From Armigeres subalbatus (lineage: Eukaryota; Arthropoda; Insecta; Diptera; Culicidae): a DNA stretch of 64,000 nucleotides. Positions 47,409-57,657 of the stretch are shown in pieces. The translations under genes and the position numbers were made by a program. Position 1 is the first letter of the stretch. Each line of letters begins with the position of its first letter. The DNA is taken from NCBI RefSeq assembly GCF_024139115.2, contig NC_085141.1:225604307-225668306 (forward strand), read 5' to 3'. The notes below the pieces were generated by a model. That model was not told where the DNA came from and did not search any database. It saw only the letters and a program-made list of their open reading frames with translations.

Positions 47409-47491
47409 ACAGTGAGCGATTGCTAATTGGGTTTTTTGCAGTTGGGGCGCTTTTTAGTTGGGGGCTCGCTAATTGGGGCGTCAGAACGTGA
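47409..47491. mobile_element. Small DNA-element fragment (CAGTGAGCGATTGCTAATTGGG)
   Basis: ACAGTGAGCGATTGCTAATTGG and the related internal GGCTCGCTAATTGGGGCG resemble termini of pogo/Tigger-type elements. Only a stub is present. Confidence 0.35.
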
Positions 47492-48433
47492 TTTTCGATC
47501 AAATGATCTATTCGGTCTAACGATTTTTTCGGCCGAATGTCTCTTTTAGCTCTATGTCACTTTCGGCCAAACTACCTTTTCTAGTCAAACTGTTTTCGAC
47601 CTGATAACAGTTCCGGATGTACGTTCAATTCGGCTTAATTGGATCTAGTTAGATGACTTTTGGTTCAAAGGCCAGTATCGTAGAGGCCAGTAAAGTAGAG
47701 AGGTTACGAACTTTCGTAAAAAAAAGCCATTCGCCATAAATGTCATTTGGCCAAACGGATGGACATTTTTGACCATAGTATCCGTGTTCAGTAATTGACA
47801 TTTGGCTGTATGACCCGTTGGGCCAAACAACATTTTCGGACAAATGACCAATTCTGTCAAACGACCATTTCGGCCAAACGACCTTTTTTGACTGATGACC
47901 TTTCCGGCCAAACGACCATTTCGGTCAAACGAACTGTTAAAAAAAGACTTTTTCGGCCAAATCACCAATTTTGCGTTGCAATCCAAAGATATTTTTTATT
48001 GAAATCTACATTTTGAACACTCTTCCGCGAAAATTCTTAAGAACTTTACGTTGAAATTCCAGAGAATTTCTCTTATTTTTCCCTTGAAAACTTCTCAGAG
48101 TCTGCCGCAGATATTCTGAAGAATTTCCTGTTTCAACGATTGCCATGATAAACTAGTCGACCTTTTTATTCTAGACTGAGAAAGCTAACTTTAAAATACA
48201 TATTTTACCAGCCGTATTCTTCTACAACTAAGAAGAATTGTTTGTATGTATTTAAAAAAAATATTCAACAGGAACTTTCCGTGGATATTCCGAACGTTAT
48301 CATGTAGAAATTATGAACAATCTCTCGTGATAATTCTGAAGAACTTCTCATGTGAATTCCGACGATATTCCTGCTGAGATTCAAAAAAAATTTCTTCAAG
48401 GTTTCCAAAGAGCGCCGCCGCCACCACTTGCAA

Positions 48434-48490
48434 TTTTTGTATCACAAACGAGTTCCAAATAGTAGTAAGTAGTAGTAGTAGTAAGACATA
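48434..48490. repeat. (GTA)n microsatellite
   Basis: AGTAGTAAGTAGTAGTAGTAGTAAG-type trinucleotide repeat immediately after hAT copy 3. Confidence 0.7.
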
Positions 48491-48496
48491 CCACGG

Positions 48497-48815
48497 TTGT
48501 TGTTACTCACTGAGAAACAACCAGTAATGGTGACGCAACGTCGCACTCGATCTCTGCTGAAGCAGCACACGCACAACCCTACCCAAGTGGGGACACTCTC
48601 CATGCCAATTGGCCCTCCATGGGCTCCTGTGCGCATTCAGCGGCACACGGTCGCTTTGATAAGGCGTGCTTGCGGACACATGGAGCATTTTGTAGAGGTT
48701 TAACAAAGCCCACTGCCAAACCCCACCACATCCTGGGTAGGCCCCCTAACTCGCAGAGGTCGTGGGAAGGGTTCGTAATGCCCTTGGACATAGTCCCTGC
48801 AGTCTCAAATGTAAG
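48497..48815 (-). mobile_element. RTE-like LINE 5' UTR fragment
   Basis: This is the reverse complement of the region 55040-55310 that leads into the RTE endonuclease. Shared blocks include CACGGTCGCTTTG, AAACCCCACCACATCCT and TTGGACATAGTCCCTGC. It is therefore a minus-strand 5' UTR scrap of the same LINE family. Confidence 0.6.
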
Positions 48816-48835
48816 TGTGTATGTATATGTGCGAG

Positions 48836-49353
48836 CAAGTCTCGCCAACTTTTCAGCTACTTACAATTAACCGGATTGCTCGCAATAAGTTGCGTTTGGC
48901 GAGGAATCCTATCCCATTGTTTCCTATTAGAAATTGGCAAAATCAGACAATGGGATCAGAAGCAATGACTAAAATACTTTTATTTTATACCAAAAACGCG
49001 TAAAAAGGTCTCACCAACTTTTAGGCCCTTATCGTTAACCAACTTGTTAGCAACAAGTTGCATTCGACAGATAATCCTGTCCCATTGCTTTCTATTGCAA
49101 ATTGCCCAGATCGGACTATTGGATAAGAAGTTATGGCCAAGATACATTTTTGCCTTAATCGTACACTGCCGTTATACGCATAACTGTCCCATTTATATAG
49201 GGAATACCAGCAAACATGGGACAGATATGCGTATGACGGCAGTATACAAGGTATACAAATATGCTATATGATCACTCCGTAAACATACTGTTTATAAAAT
49301 GCTCGGAGGCTCATAGTGTAATATACCAATCGACTGAGCCCGACGAATTCGAG
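48836..49353. mobile_element. MITE of the TGCCTTTCTCG family, rearranged and truncated
   Basis: Two direct copies of about 170 bp (48836- and 49012-) share CTCGCCAACTTTT...TTGCTCGCAATAAGTTGC. They resemble the interior of 53981-54450. The left-end motif GCTCGGAGGCTCATAGTGT (about 49299) follows and is cut off at 49355 by the poly(A) of the adjoining LINE. Confidence 0.6.
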
Positions 49354-49355
49354 CA

Positions 49356-49830
49356 TTTTTTTTTCTTGAGCAAGGGTAAACGGAAGTCTGCAAACAGACA
49401 CCTGAGGAGGTTGACTCAGGTAGTGTGGGGATGGGTTCACCCGACCCATTAAAACCAAAACCCTTTCGCCAGTCCGTATCCCTCGGTCCGCAATGACCTC
49501 TATATCTACATACGGAGATCACCGCAGCCCACCCGCCGCGGTTTTGTTGTCGGAGTGAGCATGGTGTTCACTGCATCACAGTAGTCATTACTGCAGCTGC
49601 TGGTTTTGTTCAAGACTGACGAGCAGAATGGCATTGCGTTCAACATCAAATCGCATGCATGCAAACACCACATGCATTGCCGATTCTACCTCACCTACAC
49701 ATTCCAGGCATTCCGCAAAATCAGCGAACCCGAACCTTTGCAGGAACTGCTCTTTCCTGACTAGTGCTCTGAACACGAGAGTGTCAACCCTCGCATGGCC
49801 TCCCTGCATGGCGCAAGGTATGCATAGTTT
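49356..49830 (-). pseudogene. R1/LOA-type LINE 3' end: ORF2 C-terminus, 3' UTR and poly(A)
   Basis: On the minus strand, frame 49809-49590 reads LQRFGFADFAECLECVGEVE, then MHVVFACMRFDVERNA. This is the CxxC...H...C knuckle at the end of R1/LOA-type ORF2 proteins. The 3' UTR is homologous to 8880-9258 and ends in an A-run (T-run 49356-49364). The poly(A) abuts a MITE fragment, so this is a 5'-truncated insertion into it. Confidence 0.7.
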
Positions 49831-49919
49831 ACAATGGGATCAATAAGGCGACTACGCCAGCAGAATTCACAAGCAACCGCAAGGGGGACCCAACAGCAAT
49901 GATTCTTTCAACTAATTCA

Positions 49920-51945
49920 AAAAAGTAGACGAAGGTGCGGTGTCTGGCGGTAAAGAGGACCCTTTCGCTAGGTGAAGTGGCCTTAATCGGTCACCCCACA
50001 GGCTGAACAGGCCATACTGACCTGCGTTCTAGTCGTGCCCAGCAAACACAAGATCGTATATCATATCGAATAAGTGTATAAAGTGGAGGCCATATACGTG
50101 CATTTTGCACGCAGTCAAATGCAGGAATGCGCCTATATCGCCTCCACCTTGTACACTTATTCGCTAGCATATGCGATTTTGTGTTGGCTGGGGTGGATGC
50201 GAAGTCGGAGTGGAAGACTTTGCTAGAGGCCAGTACGAAGGCGGAGCACATGATCCGCATTCCTACTGAGGAAAAGGAGTCGGCGGTGAGCCAGGCGGTG
50301 AAAGCCAGGAAGAAGGCCGAATCGGAGACGCATCTCCTTAGTGAGAGGAGGGTAGGGCCCGTGAGAAAAAAAGGTTCGCCTTCTAATGGCAGTGGCAAGC
50401 GAAAAGACAGAGGCCAGGCGATTATCGTCAAGACTGATGTGATGATAAAAGCTGCGCCGACGTTTTGAAGACTATGAGATGCAACGAAAAGCTTTCTAGT
50501 TTAGGAGGAGATGTTAACTGCATCCGTCGAACGCGGAAAGGCGAGATGATTCTCGTCTTGAAGTGGGATGCTGCTCAGAAGAGATCTAAGTATAAAAAGT
50601 TGACAGAGGAGGTCCTGGAAAATTAGGTTTGAGTTAGAACCCTATGCCCAGTTTAGAACATCCAGTGCAAGGCCCGGAGACCTGGTAGACGAACTGATGT
50701 TGAGATCCAGGAATCCACGATTCGGTTACGCAAAGACCTTCTTCCGAATACCTGTGGCTGAGTCCAAGAAGGTGCTGGATAAGGCAAAACTGAAAGCGGG
50801 CTGGTCGGTATGCTCGTTGAGCACAAACCAACCAATTCAGGCCTGCTACAAGTGCCTTGGCCACGGTCATAAATCATATGACTGCAAGGGGCCTGACCGC
50901 AGTGAGCTATGATGTAGGTGTGGAGCTGAAAACCACAAAGCTCGCACCTGTCAGGCTGCACCAAGATATCTGATTTGTCCCCCCCCTGTCCGGCCTCTAG
51001 AAGGGTCCATACATGCAAGTAACACATCTAAACTTAAGCCACTGCAAATCAGCTCAACTGCTGATACAACAGTCGGTTATTTAGGGCAAAGCTGATGTTG
51101 TTTTGCTGTCCGACCCATACCGCATCACAGCTGGAAACAGCAGATGAATAGCGAACAAGTCCGCTATGGTGGGAATCTGGAGTTGTGGGCGATACCCCAT
51201 CCAGGAGATAATATCATCTCCTGACGATGAGGGTTTTGTCGCAGCAAAGGTAAACGGAGTTAACTTTTGTAGCTGCTACTGTCCTCCTAGATTGAGTATA
51301 GAGCAGTACACTAGGGTAGTCGATATTCTTGCGGCGAGACTGGTTTAAACCCAGTAGTGGTAGCAGGTGTTTTCAATGCGTGGGCAGTGGACTGGGGTTC
51401 CTGGGTCACTAACGCTAGAGGTCATATCCTGCTAGAGTCTCTAACGGTATTAAACGTAGTGCTGCTGAACGAAGTCCAAGTGCCAACGTTTAAAGAACGT
51501 TTAGTGGTGATTCGATAGTGTATCGATGTGACCTTCTGCAACGCGGGATGGTCGGTGGAGCCATACTGGAAGATTCATGAGGGGCATACTTCTAGTGACG
51601 TTTTATGATCGGTTATACCTCCAAAGGAATCACAAGGCGGGTCGGTGTTACTGATCCAGGATGGTGCACCTCACAGTTTAACCCGGAACTGTTAGAGAAG
51701 GCACTACGATGGGTAAGTCGGACAACAGGACTAAGCGGCGATGAATTAACACGTGCCTGCGATATTACGATCCCAAGAAAGACCAAACTTTCCGGAAATC
51801 GGCAGCCAGCGTACTGGTGGTCGAACACGATCGCAGATCTCCGTTGAACATGTCTTAGAGCTAATAGAAGGCTACGACGTGCTAGAACAGATACTGAAAG
51901 AGCACAAACTACCATTCATATTTCCCAATAAAGACTAACGTCGAA
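49920..51945 (+). pseudogene. Degenerate LINE ORF1 and endonuclease (R1/LOA type)
   Basis: Excluding the MITE at 50038-50192, the frame passes AILTCVLVV and DAKSEWKTLLEAS, then a Lys/Glu-rich stretch (KARKKAESETHLL). CNEKLSSLGGD, ETRFGYAKTFFRIPV-like text and two zinc knuckles follow (CYKCLGHGHKSYDC near 50850, CRCGAENHKARTC near 50920). The knuckles followed by APRYLIC are typical of R1/LOA/I ORF1. Endonuclease remnants come next: VVVAGVFNAWAVDWGS (near 51355, the GDFNAW motif with D lost) and DVTFCNAGW (near 51530). Many stops and frameshifts make it a relic. Confidence 0.7.
50038..50192. mobile_element. 155-bp foldback MITE inside LINE ORF1
   Basis: Near-full-length inverted repeat: CCCAGCAAACACAAGATCG... 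pairs with ...CGATTTTGTGTTGGCTGGG. Both arms contain CGAATAAGTGTA and GTGGAGGC. GTG flanks both ends (50035-50037, 50193-50195). The ORF1 reading continues in frame across the site as LVV|DAKSEW when one GTG is counted. Confidence 0.8.
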
Positions 51946-52639
51946 TTTGCGCACAATAAGTTTGGTTCTTATTAGTTCCGAGTGCTCCAAGTTCTCATTG
52001 TTAGAATTTATTACCAAAAGCCCAAATAAATCGAGGCCGATAAACATTTAGCGTTTTTGGAGGCACCAACTAAACAAAATAAGCTATAGGCACGAAATAG
52101 AAATATCCAGTTCGTTGATTGATGATCAACTGAATGGAGTGCCTTCAAAAACGAGGGTTTAGAGTTCCGAACAGTTTGGGGAACGAAGAATTAAAAGCGA
52201 ATTGATGGGTTGTGATAACATATCTGACTCTTACTACCACTATTGCTGTTTCTGAGAATTGACGAACCACATAAATATTCTTTCAATGCTTTATTGATCC
52301 TACGTATGTATACATTGACTTAGTAAATTTAACGCTGAAATTGAGAGGCAATAAATTAAGTTGATAACTTATATCTACTATCTTATCGGTGTAATTGGCA
52401 ATACCAATTGATTGCAGGATGCCCATTGTACTATTTATGGTATTGTGGGTTTATTTGAGCTATCAATATGCGCCATTGCTATGAACTGACTCAAGTGACC
52501 TAACTGAAAGAATCAATTTAGAATTTTTGTTTGCATGTACCGAGTGCAAATCAATATATCGTCCCAATAATAGTGATAGTTGCTACCTCTATTGATTCAG
52601 TATACCAGGTTGGAATAATTCTGTGTCCATCGCTACAGA
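51946..52639. other. Intergenic stretch downstream of gene 2
   Basis: AT-rich DNA. TTTATT at 52450-52455 is an AATAAA on the minus strand and could serve gene 2. No other feature. Confidence 0.45.
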
Positions 52640-53224
52640 TCAATATGCTACGGTTGCAGCCGTTGGCGGCCCCACTGTTTCCGCTGTTGGAATGCTGGGC
52701 ACTGTTACGGTGGTTGCTGCTGTTGTCGATGTCGAACCTGGAGTTGGTGCTGTAGGAATGCTGGGTGAAGGAGTTGGTGCCTCTGGAATTATCACGGTAG
52801 TTGATGGAGTCGGTGCTGCAGTTACGACCGTTGTCGGAGTAGTTGTTAGCTCCGAAGTTGGTGCCAGTGTAGTTGCAACCGGTGTGGTTGTAGCTGGAGT
52901 TGTAGTTGTGGTTGTAGTTGTGGTTGTAGATGTGGTTGAAGTTGCAGCACTCGCTGTACAGGACGACACAGGCAAAGTACATTGAGCAAATCCGGGAAAA
53001 TCACAACGCTGAAGCGACGCGGAGAAATGCTGATTGACCGGGCATGACATCAGAAAAGCCCAGCCCACGTTGCATTTATAGAATAAACAACAATCGGTTT
53101 CATGTGCAAGGTGGGTGGGGAAATTCGGATTTTCATTTGTTGGACATCTCTCCGGAACCCATATTGGATTGGATGCACTGACGATAGCAATAGCACTTGC
53201 TAATAACAATATGACACTCTTCAT
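52640..53224 (-). CDS. Secreted CBM14 protein with Thr/Pro-rich mucin-like tail
   Basis: A single intact exon of 194 codons starts at the ATG at 53224 and stops with TGA at 52642-52640. Residues 1-17 (MKSVILLLASAIAIVSA) form a signal peptide. One peritrophin-A domain spans about 27-82, with six cysteines (27, 45, 51, 61, 74, 82) at the same 18-6-10-13-8 spacing as gene 1. It includes HLAHETDC, FYKC and RCDFPGFAQC. The remaining roughly 110 residues are rich in Thr, Pro, Ala and Ser (for example SSTTT-type runs and APTPS repeats), expected to be O-glycosylated. This is the architecture of peritrophic-matrix or mucin-like chitin-binding proteins. A small downstream exon cannot be excluded. Confidence 0.9.
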   Translation of the reverse strand: MKSVILLLASAIAIVSASNPIWVPERCPTNENPNFPTHLAHETDCCLFYKCNVGWAFLMSCPVNQHFSASLQRCDFPGFAQCTLPVSSCTASAATSTTSTTTTTTTTTTPATTTPVATTLAPTSELTTTPTTVVTAAPTPSTTVIIPEAPTPSPSIPTAPTPGSTSTTAATTVTVPSIPTAETVGPPTAATVAY

Positions 53225-53304
53225 TTTTTATGCACGCAACTCCGTGTCCACTTCTTGATTCAGTATAGCACAATTTGACTGCTCGCTATTGAACTTTAGA
53301 ACCA

Positions 53305-53312
53305 CTTTTATA
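53305..53312 (-). promoter_or_regulatory. TATA box of gene 2
   Basis: TATAAAAG on the minus strand lies about 80 bp upstream of the ATG, like gene 1. A GCAGTCA about 30 bp downstream of it could act as initiator. Confidence 0.6.
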
Positions 53313-53980
53313 GCATTAATCCAATATCTTATCATCATCCCGTAAAGATACGAGTCTATCTGTATCAATATTCGTCACAACAAGCTACAATCTAGTTCAG
53401 TTCTCATTGACATACTCAATATGAATGTAATGTTCTCCTGTGATCCGATGTCATGAAAAGCGTTCTCGTGCAGAATTTATTGCATGCGATTCAACTTTAT
53501 CATCGAAATGCGCCTAGTACATAAAATACCATTCGAATCTTCTTGAGCTACAGAGAGTACGATAGGGGCAAGAGTACGCACTTAGTTTTCAATCGAACAT
53601 GTAGCCCTTATGAAACAAGCTTCTCCCGACGCGCTCTTACCCCACCGGTGGGGTAAGATTGCGTTTTTCAGGTGTCTTGCAATAAGGGTTCTACTAGAAC
53701 GAATTTCAATAATTTCAATATTATTCCGCTGATAACCATAAAGGAAGAGTATACGAATCGTAGACATTGAACTTTCATACAATCAATGTGAACATAGTTT
53801 TTTTTTTCATAACTGCAGAGGTAAAAATATATCTGAATTCGCTTGGCGTAAACGAAGGAATTTCGTTTAAGTAAGTTCAATAATAACGTAATGCGAAATT
53901 TGTCCATTTCATCGCCCCTCCTCCCAATCTTACATTTTTTTGTATTAATCCTCTAAAAAGTAGCATTAATCCCCCTTTTT
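53313..53980. other. Intergenic stretch with a 22-bp perfect palindrome
   Basis: CTTACCCCACC directly followed by its reverse complement (53636-53657) is the only notable structure. It may be the core of a worn MITE. Confidence 0.45.
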
Positions 53981-54450
53981 TGCCTTTCGCGAATATTAAG
54001 TATACGTAAAGGCTATAGAATCACTCCAAAACCGAACTTTTGATAGAAGGCTCGGAGACCCATAGTGTTATATACCAATCGACTCAGCTCGACGAATTGA
54101 GGTGATGTCTGTATGTGTGTGTATGTGTACAAAAATGTGAGACACACGTTTTGGAATTTAGCATTATCCGATTTGCTCGCAAATTGCTTGCAATCGACGC
54201 GGATTGCGGTCTAGTTGTTTCCTATTGAAAATTAGCTCGATCGGCCATTGCGTTCTAGAGTTATTCAAAAAACATTGTTTTTTGCCAAGGGTCCCCCCTT
54301 GGAAAAAAATCAAAATCGAATTTTTTTACGGAAGCCACTGCAATGCACTCAAGTGACCGCAAATAGACATAAAAGTCAAATCCATCCCACTGAAGTGTAA
54401 ATTACACCTCTCATATATTTTCCTCATTTTTGTAATGCGCGAGAAAGGCA
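53981..54450. mobile_element. MITE with TGCCTTTCGCG termini, copy 3
   Basis: TGCCTTTCGCGAATATT (53981) and GCGCGAGAAAGGCA (54450) form terminal inverted repeats. The interior motif CCATAGTGTTATATACCAAT is shared with 33585 and 49310. Confidence 0.75.
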
Positions 54451-55039
54451 CCACCAACGCTATGTCGATTAATCTGGGTTCTTTCTTAAACCACTGCGTC
54501 CATTTCATTGAACTTTTGTACTATACTCGTGTCATTTGTTTAGTGCATGTCTTTTTGCTCCATTTCTATTGAAAAGAAATGAAGTAGTCGTTTTTTATTC
54601 AGATATTTCTTAAACTTAATGTTAGGCCTTTTTAGATTGAGGTATGTACTTCTATTTATAACCTGCGAAAAGTGGATTATACCAACTCTCAAAGGCGTGC
54701 CCCTCAATCAGTTTCGGCATTAACAATAAGTGGGACTTTGCATCGGTACTGAATTTCAAACATATTTTTCTTCTTATTATGAGTTCGTTTTTGTACAGAG
54801 ATCTGATTTCATTGCGTTTGGCATTTCGGAATCTCACCTTTACACAGAGCTCTAATCAGTCAGAGGGTTCAGCAGATCCACCAAATTCGTATCCGCTTCT
54901 TTCCTAATTAATCAGCGTCGGCTTAGAAACCAGCCAGCCCAAGATTGAGTTACGTTTTTATAATTTACCCCATTGACTCCATCCAAAAGGTGCAAAAGTT
55001 GGGTCATCTAAAAGCAAATTATATTCGTTCCATTTAAGG
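54451..55039. other. Unassigned stretch
   Basis: No gene or repeat recognised. Confidence 0.3.
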
Positions 55040-55491
55040 GCAGCAGGGGCTATGTCCAAGGGCTTGACGATCCCTTCCCAGGCCATCTGCGAGTTGTGGT
55101 GCCTGCCTAGGATGTGGTGGGGTTTGACAGTGGGCCCTGGTAAACTTCTATAAAAAGCTGCATGTATCCGCAAGTAGGCTCCGCCAAAGCGACCGTGTTC
55201 CGCTCAAAGCGCACAAGCCCAAGTCCTGGTGTTAGGTGGGACGCTAAACAAACCTGGCACGACGGCCCTCCGACGAGACAGGAGGTTTGCGCAGGAACAA
55301 AAAGTCGCATATAAAAACAACCATTAGGAACGACACAGAAGATAATAAGACTCGATACAATTGCCAACGACCAAGGCGACGAATAAAGGATCACGATTGG
55401 AAGCTTGGAACATGGAACTGCAAGTCGCTAGGCTTCGCAGGTTGCGACAGGATGATCTACGATGAATTACATCCCCGCAACTTCGACGTCA
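55040..55491 (+). pseudogene. RTE-like LINE: 5' UTR and start of endonuclease
   Basis: A GC-rich leader (shared in reverse with 48497-48815) leads into HDWKLGTWNCKSLGFAG (about 55395). This is the first AP-endonuclease motif of RTE elements, followed by YDELHPRNFDV. The coding text stops at the foldback insertion (55492) and resumes at 57178. Confidence 0.7.
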
Positions 55492-55860
55492 CACGCTATG
55501 TTTAAAGGCAACTATTATGCAAAGTGAATGCACCTCGGATGTTAAGTCGTTAGGTCATAGTTTTTGACCTCTAGTTTAAGGATCCGTGTCGATTGAAATA
55601 TATCATCGGTGAAAATTTGACTTTTTTACCATTTAAGGGGATATTTTTAACCTAAAAATATATTCTGATTCTTTAAAATTGTTTGAAGCAAGTTACATAA
55701 AATACAGGCACCACATTTTTTTTCATTTCAAGTAAAATTTTCATATAAAAACAATTTTCATATGATGAAAGTAGCAGAAGTTATACTAAAAATACTGTTG
55801 ACACCGAACATATGTTTCATTTTTTGATAGCGAATTCTTGTGTAACTGCATATCTCATAC

Positions 55861-56487
55861 GTGTTTATTAAAAAAACAGCAACCCTGCACCACTTGTTAC
55901 CATATAAACATAATTTAACGCTGGACAGGTCAAGGAATTATATTTCAATTGTGTTCATAATCATTTTCTGGACATCAGAGGTCAACGCAATTCATCACGC
56001 TCAACTTGGTTTCACTGGGCATTACTGCTGTTGTCGAAGTATTTTAGTTAAACGGGGTGTTTTGAAAGGAAAATAATGCAATGGTTATTACAATGTATTG
56101 GAGAGTCTACCACAGGTAGTTGATTGCTGTTTTAGTACAATAACATTGTTGGACTTCTATTCAGACGGCGTTCGAGCTTTTTTTTACAGTTGGATAGCAG
56201 CCGGGCTACCAATCACCGAAAAATTTCTTATTTTGAAATTCCATGTTCTTGAATAGAGCGCATCACAGGGAGGCCTTACAAAGTATACGGAGCAAACAAC
56301 GGAAGCCATCCACAGAAATTTCTATACTATCTACCAAAACTACAAAATGCCAGATAACCACGAACAGTATGCAAGCAAATTATTATCCACGGTGGGAGCA
56401 TATAACAGTGGTCACATAATGCAGGCGTCCATTGAGGTTCAATCAAGTTTTAAATACAGGACAAACATAAATACTACTTTGAACTAG
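55861..56487 (+). pseudogene. Transposase-like remnant inside the foldback element
   Basis: One frame is open except for two stops, TAA at 56074-56076 and TAG at 56254-56256. It reads in order: LGFTGHYCCCRSIL; VLESLPQVVDCCFS; LLDFYSDGVRAFFYSWIAAG; LPITEKFLILKFHVLE; LTKYTEQTTEAIHRNF; MPDNHEQYASKLLSTVGAYN. This order resembles the C-terminal half of transposases in which a TGN/CR motif precedes an E-QxxExxHxxF motif. The superfamily could not be named. Its position between inverted repeats supports it as the remnant of the element's own transposase. Confidence 0.5.
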
Positions 56488-56554
56488 TTCGTAGTTTGAA
56501 TTTTTTGTTGATTTGAAATGTTAAAGAGTGATATTATGTTCTTAAATTTAATAA

Positions 56555-56826
56555 TACTTCTTCTTATTGGCATTACATCAACCACTCTGACATATGCCGC
56601 CTCGGAGCTTAGTGTTCATTTAGCACTTCCATAGTTATTAACTGCGAAATTTCTAGTACAAGCTACCATTTTCGCATTCGTATATCATGAGGCTACGCCT
56701 ACGATGATACTTTATGCCCAGGGAAGGTGAGAATATTTCCTAGACAAGGCCAGGAATCGAACCCAGCCACTTTTAGCATGGTCTTGCAGTGTTGCAGTGC
56801 ATCTCACCGCAGGGCTAAGGAAGGCT
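56555..56826 (-). mobile_element. Feilai-like SINE, near full length
   Basis: On the minus strand: CCTTCCTTAGCCCTGCGG head, GCAAGACCATGCTAAAAGTGG, GGGTTCGATTCCTGG T-arm, CCTGGGCATAAAGTATCATCG, ACGAATGCGAAAATGG, AGTTAATAACTATGGAAGTG, and a 3' end at CCAATAAGAAGAAG. The order matches Feilai. It lies inside the foldback element and is therefore younger than it. Confidence 0.75.
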
Positions 56827-57177
56827 ACAGATCTATTCATAATATACCGTAAGAACATTTAAGACTTGCAGTAATTTTAATACAACTTCTACTATTTTCA
56901 TCATATGAAGAAGGTTGTTATATGAAAATGTTGCCTTAAGCATCAGGAAAAAAAGTAGCGTTTGGATTTTATATAACTTGTTTCAAAAAAATTTAAAAAA
57001 TCGGAAAAGTTTTGTAGGTTAAAAATATTACCTTAAATAGTAAAAAAGTCAAAATTTCACCGATGAAATATTTTAATCGATGCAGATCCTTAAGCTAGAC
57101 GTCAAAAACTATGATCTAACGGCTTAACATCCGAGGTGTATTCACTTTGCATAATAGTTGCCTTTAAACATAGCGTG

Positions 57178-57657
57178 CGTCGTAGCGCTGCAGGAAATCT
57201 GCTCAGGAGGTTCCCTTCTACCAAAGGCGTGGCACCGCACCACCAACGAGCTGGGAATCGGCTTCATAGTACTGGGCACGATGCGCCAACGTGCGATTGG
57301 GCGGTAGACTAGCCCAAGGATACACGCAGCAGCTGGAAGTGGCACTCCCAACGGAAGAGCAGCTAGGCGCAACGTCTCTTGAAGATGGCTGGAGAGATAT
57401 TCGATCCGCCATTGGAAGCACCGCAACCGCTGCACTAGGCACAGTGCACCCGGATCAGAGAAACTACTGGTATGACGGCGAATGTGAGCAGTTAGCTGAA
57501 GAGTTGAGAATGCAGCATGAGCGAGATTGCACGAGGGTGAACGAGGCACGATACAAACGGGTGCGGAACAGACAAAACTTGATTTTTCGGAGGAAAAATC
57601 GCCAGCAGGAAGATCGAGACCGTGAAGAGACGGAGCAACTGTACCGCGCTAATCACC
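57178..57657 (+). pseudogene. RTE-like LINE: rest of endonuclease and linker, truncated
   Basis: It resumes with VALQEICSGGSLLPKAW and TTNELGIGFIVLG. After a frame change it reads LEDGWRDIRSAIGSTATAAL-G, RNYWYDGECEQLAEE and RNRQNLIFRRKNRQQ, the segment that links endonuclease to RT in RTE elements. It ends abruptly at about 57657, before the RT domain. Confidence 0.7.

Larger units (their letters stand above)
43513..48433. mobile_element. Large hAT family, eroded copy 3 without terminal repeats
   Basis: From GCGCCGATTCAAAGAAGTC onward the text follows copies 1 and 2 (for example GAATTTTCAGTGGAAATTCC, CTCCGTAAAAACTAAG and the GGCCGAA blocks). It ends near the GCGCCGCCGCCACC at about 48412. 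The TAGAGGTGTGCG termini and TSD are gone. It carries younger insertions: a tRNA-like element (43704-44123), an AT-rich block (about 45081-45835), an RTE fragment (46197-47218) and a small MITE piece (47409-47491). Confidence 0.75.
55492..57177 (+). mobile_element. Foldback DNA transposon with about 310-bp inverted ends, inserted in the RTE LINE
   Basis: The left arm (about 55492-55800) and right arm (about 56865-57177) are reverse complements from CACGCTATGTTTAAAGGC inward, with scattered mismatches. CGTC lies at both borders (55487-55490, 57178-57181), a possible 4-bp TSD. The core carries a transposase-like remnant and a Feilai SINE. The insertion sits exactly between NFDV and VALQE of the LINE endonuclease. 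Confidence 0.8.

Noticed and set aside
52623..52985. Val/Gly-rich + strand open frame
   Set aside because: It is the antisense of the Thr-rich tail of the minus-strand CBM14 gene.
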